Below, piece by piece: positions 31,449-44,304 of a stretch of DNA of 64,000 bases. How positions within the stretch are numbered: the first letter of the stretch is position 1; every line of letters begins with the position of its first letter. The position numbers were made by a program, and so were the translations under genes. The notes under the pieces were generated by a model, which saw only the letters and a list, made by a program, of their open reading frames with translations, did not search any database and was not told the origin of the DNA. The stretch covers positions 35,254,753 through 35,318,752 of the forward strand of contig JASEVX010000010.1 of the NCBI GenBank assembly GCA_031761405.1, written 5' to 3'. This stretch comes from Serripes groenlandicus (taxonomy: Eukaryota; Mollusca; Bivalvia; Cardiida; Cardiidae).

Positions 31449-31620
31449 TGTGGAAGACAGTGGTAACGAGGTACAGCGTCGGCCTATTGTACCATAGGTC
31501 CCGGGTTCGAATCCCGTGATGAGCGGTTTTGACTTTGGGATTTGTTCACACAAACGGCGCGAGTACTGGTTAAGTATCTAGGAAGCAGACATCGAGCGTG
31601 ATGTAAAATAATAAGTTTAA
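31449..31620 (+). mobile_element. tRNA-like SINE of a different family
   Basis: GTCCCGGGTTCGAATCCCG at about 31498 is a perfect B box within a tRNA-like head (GTGGTAACGAGGTACAGCGTC). It is followed by GGCGCGAGTACTGGTTAAGT and AGGAAGCAGAC, a body unlike the (TCAA)n SINEs. The 3' limit is uncertain. Confidence 0.6.
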
Positions 31621-32200
31621 ACGAAGTGATATTTTTTTTGGGACGGCTTGTTTGCTTGAAATGCATTTCTACAAATAAATTAAATTTGTGTTCTCGGTTT
31701 TTACTGAGAAAGATGGATAACACGGAGTCAGTATAGGGTTTTTGTATGCTCGCATGAGTATGGCATAACCTGGCGCTATGATTTCGATTCGATTTACGGA
31801 TCGTTTCGCTTTAAAAAATAAATCATTACTATAAAACTACATACAAATATGCATTATTGAATTATAGTATGTAGTTCTATATACAACATATAAGCATTAC
31901 AGTAGAACGCTTATAAAAAAAAATTGCATATTATATATACTTTTATCTTTAAACATCCCAAAACATATATGGGTATCTTAAAAACTTACGAAATTTAATT
32001 TCAAATTATTCTTATCCGTTGGAAAACATGACCTTATAGGTATACGTACTGAACATTTGAAAAATAGTCTTGCCCAAAAGTATAGGCCAGATTTGAAAAT
32101 AATTTTGCACAAATGTTCCTGAGATGAAGTTGGCACTAGTGTTCCTTGCGTGATCCTACACCAAGACTTGAAACTATTCAGATATTAAATCAGGTAAATG
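31621..32200. other. no recognised feature
   Basis: AT-rich, non-coding. Confidence 0.45.
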
Positions 32201-32214
32201 ATAGAGGACCATAA

Positions 32215-33000
32215 TGGTCCTCTTGTTTCTAGTTCAGCTATTGTGAGCACCTTTTTATCGTCTTGCTGATATAAAGGATATGTTTGAAAATGGATCATGT
32301 TTAGTCTAAAACTAGGTCACTAGGTCAAATTTTAGAAATATCTTGTTGAAACTTTGAGCATGTTGAAACTTTTCAGAATGGATGTCTTGATGATATAAGG
32401 CCAAGTTCGAATATGGGTCATGTTGGGTTAAAAACTAGGTCACTTGTCAAAATGAAGAAACATCTTGTTAACATTTTAGTCTAGAGGCCGCAACCGCTTG
32501 AAAGATTGTCAGAATGTTTTTCTAGATGATAGCTAGGTCGAGTTTAAATATGTGTTTTGTCCTTTCAAAAACTAGGTCACTAGAGCAAATTGAAGGAAAA
32601 TCGTGTTAACACTCTGGATAACACATTTTAACTTGAGCATGGTGAAACTTCGTCATGATAATCGTATTGGAGATATATAGGTGAGGCTTAAATATAGGTT
32701 ATATCAGGTCACTGGGCCAAATTTGAGGGAAATCATGTTTTTATTCTAGGGACTGCAATGTTTGGTTAACCAGCTTAAAACTTTGTCAGAATGTTGTATT
32801 CATGCTATCAAGGCTAAGTTTGTATATTTGTCATGCCAGGTCAAAAGCTAGGTCACAAGGCAGACTTGAATAAAATTATTGTTAATACTTTTTGATGATA
32901 TCTAGACCAAGTGCACATATGGGTCATGTCGGATCAAATACAAGGTCACTATACTAATTTGAAGAGAAATTGTATTAAACTTGTATTAGCTTACCTGACT
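32215..33000. repeat. degenerate tandem repeat of the AACTAGGTCACTAGG family
   Basis: AAACTAGGTCAC recurs at about 32311, 32433 and 32571 with linked motifs GAAACTTTGTCAGAATGTTTGTC and AATATGGGTCATGTC. Units are 120-165 bp with many indels. It opens CAGCTATTGTGAGCAC, like the element at 43458. The same family recurs at 33600-34080 and 43455-44190. Confidence 0.7.
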
Positions 33001-33599
33001 GCAAATATATTATTGTGATTGACTATACGGTTGACATAGCGATCATGGCCATCTTGTTCAAATATAAACCTTATAATGCTTAATTTATTATAATTCTAGA
33101 TAGATTGAGATCTTGAAAATAATCGACTTAGATTATTTTCATTGTATTTCCATAACATTTGGAAAATCACGACACAAACATCAGTAAGTGTTCTATGGCT
33201 GTGATTTTTTTTTTTTTACATTTGACTTAATCTTTTGTAGTTAAATGGTCAGAAGAACTGTTAAGAAGATATTTCGACGGCAGGAAAAACAAGGGCAGAT
33301 TGCTAATACTGGTAAAACTTTTCGATATATAATGCCTTGTCCACTTTTAGGACGCATCCAACTTTGTTTGTGTAGCCTGCATGTAAGACAGAGAGACAAT
33401 TTAGGGTTCACAGCACTATCTGTCAATTTGATGGTCATGCTTAACATCAATTAATAATAACTTTGTTTTTGTTTGACAGATTGTTTTCAAGTACTTATGC
33501 CCGATGATCATGAGAATGGTACAATTCAAGGAAAATAACTCGAGTATCAGGTGATCTATGGTAATCACATTTGCCTTATTAATACTCTACTGGAAAATT

Positions 33600-34080
33600 G
33601 GTGCATCAAATCTTCATGAAAGTTTATCAGAACTTAAATCCCCATCAAATCTTGGCCAAGTAGAAAACTAGGTAACACTTTTGTAAGCACTCTGAAAGAA
33701 GCATTTTCAATTTGAGCATGTTGAGACTTTTCATTCATAAATTGAAGAAATATCTTGTTAACTCATATAGAGATCGCATTTTTTTTGCTTCAGCAGCTTT
33801 AACTAAGTCGGAATGTTTGTCTTGATGATATCTAGTTCAAGCTCGAATATTGATCATTTGTGGTCAAAGCTTAGGTCGATAGGCCAACTTGAAGGAATAT
33901 TTTGACAATACTCTGGAAGCTACATTCATTTTAAACTAAATCATGTTAAAACTTTGTCAGATTGATTGTCTTGGTGATAGCTAGGCTATATTCGAATATG
34001 GATCGTATTTGGTAAAACACTAGGTCACTAGGCCAAATTGAAAAACAATCGTATTTACACTCTAGAAACTGTATACAATG
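33600..34080. repeat. AACTAGGTCACTAGG-family repeat, second block
   Basis: Motifs CATCAAATCTTCATGAAAGT, TCTTGATGATATCTAG and CACTAGGTCACTAGGCCAAA occur in family order. Degenerate and non-coding. Confidence 0.65.
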
Positions 34081-34498
34081 CAAGCTATATCAGTGTCAAA
34101 AAAGTTTCAATGATGAAGCTCTCAGGTATGGAATCAAAATGATCTCACCCTGAGACTAGCATTCTTGGAAGGTGTACACAAAAAAGTAATGAAAACAAAT
34201 GCCAGCGTTGCGTCTCTCGTCATACTCTATATGCTATTGTATAATTCATAGGTCCAGCTAAGAAGGGGTATTCAGCTCTTTTCCCCACAATTTCTCTCTT
34301 GTTATTTAAATAAACCCCATGTTGTGAGTTCTCTATCTAGAGTCCATTATCTAGAGCTCGGATATTATTGTAAAATAGAGCTTATGTATTTACTTAATTG
34401 TAAATGTAAGCAAGTGCACCATTAAAGTTAAAAAAAATACAACAAAACTACATATATGGGGTTTTGGGGGCCCCCTCATTTGCACCTGATGGCCATAA

Positions 34499-34646
34499 TG
34501 ACTCATCAATTAACCTAATTAAAGGGAGTGACTCATCAATTAACCCTTGGTGTACTGTGTGACCTTAATGACTTGTCAATTAACCTCCTTTAAAATACGT
34601 GACTCATCAATTAAATGTATTTGTACTGTGTGACCTTAATGACTCA
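34499..34646. promoter_or_regulatory. 71-bp tandem repeat with five AP-1-type sites
   Basis: TGACTCATCAATTAA-type motifs start at 34499, 34529, 34569 (variant TGACTTG), 34600 and 34640. Spacings alternate about 30 and 40, i.e. a 71-bp repeat with two sites per unit. TGACTCA is the exact AP-1 (TRE) consensus. Whether it acts as an enhancer is inference. Confidence 0.5.
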
Positions 34647-34696
34647 TCATTTATTCCCTGGACAGACCTTGTACGATGTAGAACGTATGTATATTT

Positions 34697-34905
34697 CAAA
34701 ATGCCGTCTGCTGCAGAGGCGTTAGAAAAGCTTCTATATGGTGGAAACATGTCAAGTAATGTGTTAAGGGATTGAGAGAAGAAAGGGGTAAACTAATCTT
34801 TTATGACAAAAACAGAAAGTGTTCATTGTGAGCAATTTCTCTTTTTAGTCAGAATATATTCAAAATGCCGTCTGCTGCAGAGGTATCAGAAAAGTGGCTA
34901 TATGG
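34697..34905. mobile_element. two right-half fragments of the TTAA MITE
   Basis: TTCAAAATGCCGTCTGCTGC followed by AGAGGCGTTAGAAAAGC at about 34697, and the same motif at about 34858, form two copies in direct orientation. A partial central motif (GAGCAATTTCTCTTTTTAGTC) lies between them. Confidence 0.6.
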
Positions 34906-35496
34906 GGGAGAACGGGCCAAGGAATGTAGTGAGGTATTGACAGTGGGGGAGGTTAGGAGGGAAGACTATTCTATTTATTTTGTTTGTACCTCTTTCTGTT
35001 AGCCGGTTTCATTTAATTTGTTTACTGAAACGAAACTGTGAGAGCATTCTGGCCCCGTTTATATACTGAATTTAATTGGCAAAAGGGTAGGGTGGTAGAT
35101 AACTTTAATCATATGATTACGTTTGCAAAACATTTCCGCTTCTGTTTCTACATAGAAAAGTCAGTGTTTTTCCCGCCAGATACGTTCCTAAGATAAAGAT
35201 AACATTAGTTCCAATGAAAACACATATATTTAAGTTTCATCTAAATACAGTATTTTAAAGGAAAGTTACTCATCAATGACAGAACTTATAGATTGAGTTT
35301 ATCATTAAACCAGAAACTACCTTGTATCACTTTTACTACAATGTTTTTTAATACGTATAGTTACAGTACACATGTATACAAACAAAATGAGAGTAGAACA
35401 AACTCTGAAACTTTAAATGCATTTTATCACCTACGGAAAGAGAGTTTTAATAATATATAACTAACTTCATCTGATACATGCGAATGTTCTCTCCCT
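34906..35496. other. no recognised feature
   Basis: Unique sequence. Confidence 0.45.
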
Positions 35497-36649
<1,153 letters not shown>

Positions 36650-36856
36650 TTATTGAACATTTCTCATTTCGTTTCGGTGAAGTTTTCTATTAGGGATCTC
36701 ATAGTCGTTGGCAGAGTATAATCCACCATTCCCCTTCGGTTTGAACAGGTTGCATCCGCAAAGCATATATGAGTTTGTTAATCGTATGATCACAAACACC
36801 ACAAGACATGTTGATCTGACAGCTTGAGGGGGACAGTGGTATTCACACAGCGACAT
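36650..36856 (-). CDS. small Cys-containing ORF whose stop lies in AATAAA
   Basis: A 68-codon frame from ATG at 36856. It contains LTNSYMLCGCNLFKPKGNGG, then a hydrophilic tail ending EMRNVQ. The stop codon TAA is part of AATAAA (GTTCAATAAAGA on the minus strand), a canonical polyadenylation signal. An upstream ATACAG could be an acceptor. It may be the last exon of a gene, or chance. No family was recognised. Confidence 0.2.
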   Translation of the reverse strand: MSLCEYHCPPQAVRSTCLVVFVIIRLTNSYMLCGCNLFKPKGNGGLYSANDYEIPNRKLHRNEMRNVQ

Positions 36857-37312
36857 ACATGTACAGCTGTATTATATTCGTATTTATATGCATTTTTTTC
36901 TGTTCTTTTTGTTTTATACATTGTCTTTATACTTTTGTAAATTATTGATCTTCATTATATGGAGGAAGTAAAGATTTAAAAAAAATAAAAACTAATGGTA
37001 ACATGATAGATAGTATTAAGAGCACAACAGTTATACTTTTTTTGTATAACATGATCAATATTAAGAGCACAACAACTATACTTTCTTAAATATTCATCTC
37101 TTTCTCTCTTGTTGGTTCACAATAATAATGAACATCATTTGTAAGTCGTATCAAAATGTTCTTGTTTTGACATTACATAGTGTAATTGTATTGTATATAC
37201 ATGTATACAAATGTTGTGAGAGAAAATGATAATTATACGTATATGTAAGTTATCGACTATATACACTGTAACTCCAGTGATACTACTTGATTTTAAGATA
37301 ATTAGTTGTAGT

Positions 37313-37313
37313 A

Positions 37314-37345
<32 letters not shown>

Positions 37346-37352
37346 ATGTGTG
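37313..37352. repeat. (GT)n microsatellite
   Basis: Interrupted GT dinucleotide run. Confidence 0.9.
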
Positions 37353-37623
37353 CTTGAATAATACATATTCCACAGGGAACTTGGCGCAAGCAAATAACAC
37401 AACTGACAGGTCCAGCAAACTCAATTAAAAAGAAGACATCAATGGTGCAAATTGTCAATAATGACATGGTCTGTATGACAAAATCAATTGCTGTTTGTCT
37501 TGCCAAGACTTGCATCGTCCCAATGATTGAATGGAAAAGATGAAGCGTCAAAACCAACCCAATCTTCCCATATTGCTACAACATAGAAAAACAACGTCAT
37601 CAATATATAAATGTATATGTTAG

Positions 37624-37752
37624 AATCGCATAAACATCCTGACAAAGCTAGCTGAAAAGATTTGTGAACGAGCTGGTGTACCAAAAGATAGACCTGCAAC
37701 TCTGCTAGATATACCTAAGTTTGAGGAAACTCTTCAAGTCTGGATTGGCACA
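37624..37752 (+). pseudogene. protein-like fragment cut off by a GGGGACAC repeat
   Basis: After TTAG at 37620-37623 a frame opens as NRINILTKLAEKICERAGVP and goes on through a PATLLDIPKFEETLQVWI segment. The composition and amphipathic helix pattern look like real protein. At 37753 the sequence passes into the repeat that also begins at 38769; the frame stays open by chance to a stop at 37921. There is no ATG and no donor, so it is probably an exon fragment captured or interrupted by the repeat. Not identified. Confidence 0.3.
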
Positions 37753-38600
37753 CCGGGGACACACTTAACAATTGTTTTTCAGAAGGGAATGGGGAACAAT
37801 TGTTATCATAAGAAAATACATGTTATGCAATCAGGAAAAGGACATATTTACGAGACTGTAGTAAGCTACACAGAACAATTTGTTGCACTATTATTAGTTA
37901 AAAACGTAAATTGTCAAACTTAATCATTACCAGACCATAAACGAACGCATCCTTCTCACGTATTTTTTAAGACCTTTAACTTTATTATTTCTATTTTTTT
38001 CAATATCCTACGACGGTTCATGCATATTAACGTCTTTGAAATATGTACGTATAAGTGATAATATCTCAAAACATTTGATCAAATACCATTATGAAATGTT
38101 GATGTTGATTATGATGTTCTTTAAAACAGATATACATTTGTATGATATAAATAAACAAACATATGTTTAACTACGAGTTAATGCGTATGAGTGTGTCATT
38201 GGTCTAAACTACGGATTATTGGGGACCGAGTGTGTCATTTGTCTAAACTAAGGATACATGGGGACCGAGTCTGTCATTTGTCTAAACTAAGGCTAAATGG
38301 GGACAATAGTTGTCAGCACCGATTGCGAGTGTAATATTTGCACCGTACTAGTATGATGAAATGGGGACATGGATTATTTCACAGAGATTTTACCATGAGA
38401 TACTTGTTTTATCCTGTTTTACTTGTTTTACTTAGATTTAATCATTTGACAAACGGGGACGTCCCCGTTTATTGGTGCGTCCCCAATTAGAAGGTGTGTA
38501 TACATATAAATGTCCCCAATTGACACCGAACACACACGCACGCACACACACACACACACACATACATGTATTTGGTGTCAAATGGGGACATGTGTTATAA
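37753..38600. repeat. GGGGACAC element, copy 1 of a roughly 1.02-kb direct duplication
   Basis: CCGGGGACACACTTAACA at 37753 recurs at 38769 (1016 bp apart) and the two copies align for most of their length. For example, CGAGACTGTAGTAAGCTACA, GAACGCATCCT and ACAAACGGGGACGTCCCCGTT occur in both. Each copy ends in a (CA)n run and CATACATG. GGGGAC or GTCCCC occurs over and over. Confidence 0.85.
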
Positions 38601-38768
38601 CCACTAGAAATGGGGACTTCTTTAATTTTGGTTCTAAGACGCTCAGATTACGTTGACAAGGTCAGAGTCATATCTACATCGACTGAAATATAATACTTTG
38701 ACTGTACAAGCAATATAAAGGGATGTGAATATATGCAAACTAACCGGGGACACACTCTTAACACATAA

Positions 38769-39502
38769 CCGGGGACACACTTAACACTTATTTTTCAGAA
38801 GGAAAATGGGGGACAATTGATATCATAGTCAAATACATGTCATGCAATCAGGTAAAATGACATATTTACGAGACTGTAGTAAGCTACACAGAACAAATCT
38901 TTGCACTATTATTAGTTAAAAACGTAAATTGTCAAACTTAATCATTACCAGACCATAAACGAACGCATCCTGTTCACGTATTTTTTAAGAATTTTAACTT
39001 TATTAATTCTATTTTTCAATATCCTACGACGGTTCATGCATATTAACGTCTTTGAATTATGTACGTATAAGTGATAATATCTCAAAACATTTGATCAAAT
39101 ACCATTATGAAATGTTATGTTCAAATGATGTTCTTTAACACCGATATATATTTGTATGATACAAATGAACAAACATACGTTAAACTACGGGTTAATGCGT
39201 ATGAGTGTGTCATTTGTCTAAACTACGGATAAATGGTGACCGAGTGTGTCATTTGTCTAAACTAAGGCTAAATGGGGACAAAAGTGTATCAGCACCGATT
39301 CCGAGTGTAATATTTGCACCGTACTAGTATGATGAATTGGGGACATGGGTTATTTCACAGAGATTTTACCATGAGATACTTGTTTTATCCTGTTTTACTT
39401 GTTTTACTTAGATTTAATCATTTGACAAACGGGGACGTCCCCGTTCATTGGTGTGTCCCCAATTAGAAGGTGTGTATACATATAAATGTCCCCAATTAAC
39501 AC

Positions 39503-39542
<40 letters not shown>

Positions 39543-39600
39543 TGTGATTGGTGTAAAATGCGGACTTGTGTATGAACCTTATCAAATGGGGACTTCATTC
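38769..39600. repeat. GGGGACAC element, copy 2
   Basis: Second copy of the unit at 37753 with small indels, including the palindrome ACGGGGACGTCCCCGT near 39430 and a (CA)n run at 39507-39538. Confidence 0.85.
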
Positions 39601-39699
39601 AGAACGTGTCTACAGTCCTTTAGTGGATAGTTATAGATAGTGTCTGACATGTTAATTCCGTTGTTATAACTTAAAAGCCTGATATAAAGGTTTTTTAAA

Positions 39700-40245
39700 A
39701 TGTGATGAATGATGCTTAAATGGGGACACACACAATGTGATGAATGATTCTTAAATGGGGACACACACACAATGTGATGAATGATGCTCAAATGGGGACA
39801 CACACAATGTGATGAATGATGCTTAAATGGGGACACTCACACAATGTGATGAATGATGCTCAAATGGGGACACACACAATGTGATGAATGATGCTCAAAT
39901 GGGGACACACACAATGTGATGAATGATGCTCAAATGGGGACACACACAATGTGATGAATGATGCTCAAATGGGGACACTCACACAATGTGATGAATGATG
40001 CTCAAATGGGGACACACACACACAATGTGATGAATGATGCTTAAATGGGGACACACACACAATGTGATGAATGATGCTTAAATGGGGACACACACAATGT
40101 GATGATGATGATTAAATAGGGACACACACACACAATGTGATGAATGTTGCTCAAATGTGGACACTCACACAATGTGATGAATACTGTTTAAATGGGGACA
40201 CACACACAATGTGATGAATGATGCTTAAATGGGGACACACACAGA
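39700..40245. repeat. 36-41-bp tandem array (GATGAATGATGCTTAAATGG unit)
   Basis: About 14 copies of AATGTGATGAATGATGCT(T/C)A + AATGGGGACACACAC. Length varies with the number of CA units. Confidence 0.9.
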
Positions 40246-40785
40246 ATCACATTTGCAATGATAGTATAGATGTTGACTGGGGACATTTCTCCGATAGTTG
40301 GCTTGGTGTACAAACTATAAAGAAAAGGGTTCACTTGCATGAATAATTTAACTGAAATGAGAAAGTAATAACAAAAATCCACTATATGATAACAAATCAA
40401 CAGTGCATTTGAATACAACACCATAGTATAGTACCCATACTGCACGAATAGGTACTTAAAAGCCCATAATGTGTTGTTAACAATTGTCAAGATCTTTTAT
40501 GAATGATGCTTAAATGGGGACACACACAGAAACACATTTGCAATGATAGTATAGATGGTAACTGGGGACATTTCTCCGATAGTTGGCTTGGTGTACAAAC
40601 TATAAAGAAAAGGGTTCACTTGCATGAATAATTTAATTGAAATGAGAAAGTAATAACAAAAATCCACTATGTGATAACAAACCAACAGTGCATTTGAAAA
40701 CAACACCCTAGTATAGTACCCATAATGCACTAATAGGTACTTAAAAGCCCATAATGTGTTGTTAACAATTGTCAAGATCTGTTTT
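40216..40785. repeat. 285-bp tandem duplication
   Basis: GAATGATGCTTAAATGGGGA begins at 40216 and 40501. About 280 bp follows in both copies with few mismatches, to GTTAACAATTGTCAAGATCT. Confidence 0.9.
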
Positions 40786-40850
40786 GACTCTAATAAAATG
40801 GCATATAACTTAAGCCACAATAAGTGTGTCGAATTTTACTCAGTTTCATC

Positions 40851-40880
40851 AGAGACATATAAATGCAGTTATATGTCTCT
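40851..40880. repeat. 12-bp inverted repeat (stem-loop)
   Basis: AGAGACATATAA, a 6-nt loop, then TTATATGTCTCT: perfect arms. Confidence 0.6.
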
Positions 40881-42650
40881 GGTTTCATCAACCTCACGAC
40901 GTTAAATTAAATTTAGATCTGTGTGTTACATAGTCAAGTAAACAATTAGACAGTTGATATGTATGCAAATGATTATTGTGTAAATTATTGTGTATTATAA
41001 TGTATTATTATATTTGCAAACTTTAAGGCCTTGAGTTTGAAGCTGCAGATATTCTCATGAAAAGCTAGTTGGCTAGTAGGATCTTCTTATGTGTCCTTGC
41101 TATAGGAAGTATTTAGCTGTAATGCTAAATTTAATGGTATACACACATACAGTAGGAATATTAATTTTCACTGTTTTGTCTTGCATTTTCAGAATTATCA
41201 TAAACATACAGTGCAAGAACGCATATATAGTGTCGTGCTATTACCAGAAACATTCAGTGGGCTCATCACTTAACTATATATTTGATAAATTAATTGCATA
41301 TAAAGCAACTTACTAGTGCAATTTACATCCATGCATAATTAGCCAAGTATTTGAAAAACAACAGTTTTAAATAATATCAAAGCGCTGAAAGCTCTGTTGG
41401 TATAGGGGTATATGTAAGTTGAAAATATTTGGCATAGATAATATGGACAAACATTATTGAAACAATGAAACATGACCTTTAAACAAACCAAACCAAAAAT
41501 AAGTAAAGCAACACAAATTGCCTGCCAATAACAAATGCCTAATTTATCAAAGTTTTACCCAGTTTTAAGGACAAAAGATTGAAAAAAAAAAATGACTAGT
41601 TTACAAAATGTATATTGTAATCATGCTGATATATGAAAGCCAATAGAAAGCATGCTAGAGTTATGTTTCTTTTGTACTGCACATCTGTAGCTCTGAGTTT
41701 CCTATACACCAAGTCTTTAATTAATACATTGGACAATAATTGAGACAATAACCGAAGCAAAGAAAAAAATGAGTTTTACACTTAAAAGACCAGATCAGAT
41801 TTGTGTTCAAAATATTGTTTCGACCTCTTAATCCTAATGTATACATTTGACGACTTTGAACTGGATCTGCGGAACAGAAACAAAGTTAATGCAAGCCGTA
41901 ACGGACAGACGGACAGATGGATGAACACAAAGACAGACGTACTTATGAAGTGTATTTGTGGGGTTATTTCCTTTGATGTTTTCTTGTGGGTTGCAATCCA
42001 CAAGTGTATGCTATTCATTCCGCAATTACATCCCTTTTACGGAATGAATAACATTAATATGCAAATAAGAATATACCCGTTATAAAAAAAAAAAAAAAAC
42101 TATATATCTAAGTGTCTTTATAAAGGTGATTGGGCTTGAGGATAAACACGCACTCAACAAGTACTCTCTCAGATGGACGGTCAAACAGTTAGTCGCTCCG
42201 GACAAAGTACAACGCTTGGGAAGCACTCATTAACGAAACAAGGGCATTTCATGTAACGCATGTGTTGCATACGAAAGTCATATAATAAGTGAAAACATGG
42301 AAAGACAACAATATGCACACTCCAAACGCAGCATGCTAAAGTTATGGTAATGGTACACTGCAATGGAAATTAATTGAGACAATCGCTGAACTAAATAAGG
42401 AAAAAATGGAGATAACTAATATTTTTGTCGCTCTCCTGATCAACGTTTTGACCAAAAGATGCAATCCATGTGCTTAGGAAAGCTTAGGATATGGTATTTG
42501 TAAAGACTTTGCAATTTAATTGTATCTCCGAAACGGGACCGTACAAGGTTAATTTACAAAAACCTATTCAGACTATATTTTTAGTGTATTTGTGAAGAAG
42601 AACTACATCTAGAATAAATTACACGTTGACGGACGTTGGGTCTTCAATTA
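40881..42650. other. repeat scraps, otherwise nothing recognised
   Basis: 41650-41690 (AGAGTTATGTTTCTTTTGTACTGCAC) and 42340-42362 (AAAGTTATGGTAATGGTACACTGCA) resemble the core of pearl-like element 1. A degenerate (GGACA)n tract lies near 41900. (A)16 at 42086-42101. Confidence 0.4.
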
Positions 42651-42659
42651 ACGCAAATG

Positions 42660-42775
42660 CATATATATTATAATGGGCTAAGACTATGTGAAAAGGGAAC
42701 CAGTTGATTGGGAAGATTGTTATATGGAGTACTTATGTGAGAAAACCAAGAAACACATTTGTAGGTGAATTTGTA
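42660..42775 (+). mobile_element. SINE fragment
   Basis: GGGCTAAGACTATGTGAAAA, then GGAAGATTGTTATATGGAGTACTTATGTGAGAAAACCA, matches the middle of the SINEs at 27076 and 16979. Head and tail are missing. Confidence 0.75.
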
Positions 42776-43016
42776 TGTAGTTAATTCATTGCACACATGC
42801 ACATAAAACAAGCAAAGTGTGTTTCAAAGGATGCATTATTTTGCACAAAGTTAACCTCAGCTTAATTAGTAAAATGTTAAAATCTGCAGCATCTATAGTT
42901 AGATGGGTTGAGGGGATCTTTTTGTAGTGCAACCCCTTTTTGCCAAGTGGTACCCACTTTCGTCATATTCTAATCCTTTAACTATATTAACAACATTAAA
43001 TCTCGTTCTATTGCAG

Positions 43017-43211
43017 CAATTTAACTTATTGGTTTTGAACGAACAAGTTATAGCTTTGACTCGGCTATACAGACGAGATGTCTTAGTTTTTGAAGGTGAT
43101 GCCGACATCAAACGAGCAAACAGACACCAGGCATATAGACAAGTTTATATTGTCAAATTTCCAGACCCATTCAGTATTTATCGAGGCTTTGTTGGGGGTC
43201 GTTTAGCTTAA
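43017..43211 (+). CDS. candidate terminal exon, faint OTU-domain resemblance
   Basis: A textbook acceptor (branch-like CTAATCCTTTAAC, then CTCGTTCTATTGCAG, AG at 43015-43016) precedes an open frame of 64 codons to TAA. The peptide starts QFNLLVLNEQVIALTRLYRR and continues DVLVFEGDADIKRANRHQAYR. The pattern 'neqVIALtrLYrRDVlvFe' recalls the strand-helix-strand region of OTU-type cysteine proteases before the catalytic His, but no catalytic residue is seen. It could also be a pseudo-exon. No other exon was found nearby. Confidence 0.35.
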   Translation, partial: QFNLLVLNEQVIALTRLYRRDVLVFEGDADIKRANRHQAYRQVYIVKFPDPFSIYRGFVGGRLA

Positions 43212-43227
43212 ACAGTTTGGAAATATA

Positions 43228-43420
43228 AGGGATGTAGACAACTTCTGAGAACATCGTGACAAAAGTAGAAGTTGCTCTTAACGAGTAACTTCTGCTTTTG
43301 CCACAACGTTTTCATCTGTTTTCAGTAATTATCCCTACAATTAAGAGATTTTCCACATGTTTTAGTTGACATTTTTTTAAGTCGTCTGCTGCATATTTGT
43401 TGTATGAGGGAAAGGGTTAA
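43228..43420. mobile_element. TTAA-type palindromic MITE, left end eroded
   Basis: AACTTCTGAGAACATCGTGA, the central hairpin AGAAGTTGCTCTTAACGAGT + AACTTCTGCTTTTGCC, and the right end GTCGTCTGCTGCATATTTGT + TGTATGAGGGAAAGGGTTAA are all present. The left terminus is lost. Confidence 0.7.
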
Positions 43421-43454
43421 TTAGAAAAACACTTAATATTATGTCCGAAGTGCA

Positions 43455-44190
43455 AGGTGAGCTATTGTGATCACATTTTGTCCGTCCGGCGTCAACATTT
43501 GCTCTTGTTAAAGCTATACAGGCTACATTTCGCATCCAATTTTCATAAAAGTTTATCAGAACATTCTCATCTCCATCAAATGTTTGTCTTCATATGTAGG
43601 TAAAGTTCAAATATGGGTGATATTGGGTTTGAAACTAGGTCACTAGGCCAAATTGAAGGGTAATCTTGTTAACATTCTAGAGGCCACATTTTCAACTTGA
43701 GAATGTTGAAACTTTATCAGAATGTTTGTCTTGATGATATGTAGGTCAAGTTCGAACTTGGGTCAAGGTAGGTCACTAGATTAAATTGAAGGAAAATCTG
43801 GTTAACACTGGATACTGCATTTTAAATCAGAATGTTTGTCCTAATTATATGTGAGTCCAGTTCTAACATGGGTTATGTTGGGTCAAAAAGTAGGTCACAT
43901 GGTCAAATTGAAGTGTTGAATGTTGAATACATAACCAGTTCTGTTGCTATACAGAGTATAGTAACATACCTCGTTGTATTCATCTCTGTACTGTACATCC
44001 TGCTGCAATATTCACGTTTTGAGCTCATCTATGCAAGAAGTGCTCCAGGCGAGCTATTGTGATCAAAATTTTGCATCCAATCTTCATGAAAGGTTATCAG
44101 AACATTTAGCTCCATCAAATCTTGGACAAGTTCAAAACTGTGCCATAAAGTAGGTCACTGGACTACATTGAAGAGAAATTTTGTTACTAA
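43455..44190. repeat. AACTAGGTCACTAGG-family element, best-preserved block
   Basis: Opens GGTGAGCTATTGTGATCACA, then TTTTGTCCGTCCGGCGTCAA. It then has units with CACTAGGCCAAATTGAAGGG, TAACATTCTAGAGGCCACAT and TTTGTCTTGATGATATGTAG. A second leader GGCGAGCTATTGTGATCAAA lies at about 44049. The leader also occurs at 52516. Confidence 0.7.
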
Positions 44191-44304
44191 GAAATCTTTC
44201 ACTCAAGTTGGAATGTTTTGTCATCAATGAAAGTATCAAGAAATATATAAAGTACAAAATTTATTCTGTGACTTATATATTTATAAGATTTGCATTTGCA
44301 TCTA

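Noticed and set aside
37135..37557. 140-codon minus ORF with Cys pairs (CVICLRQVPCG)
   Set aside because: Runs through the (GT)n microsatellite; Cys spacing does not fit a RING or other finger. Probably chance.
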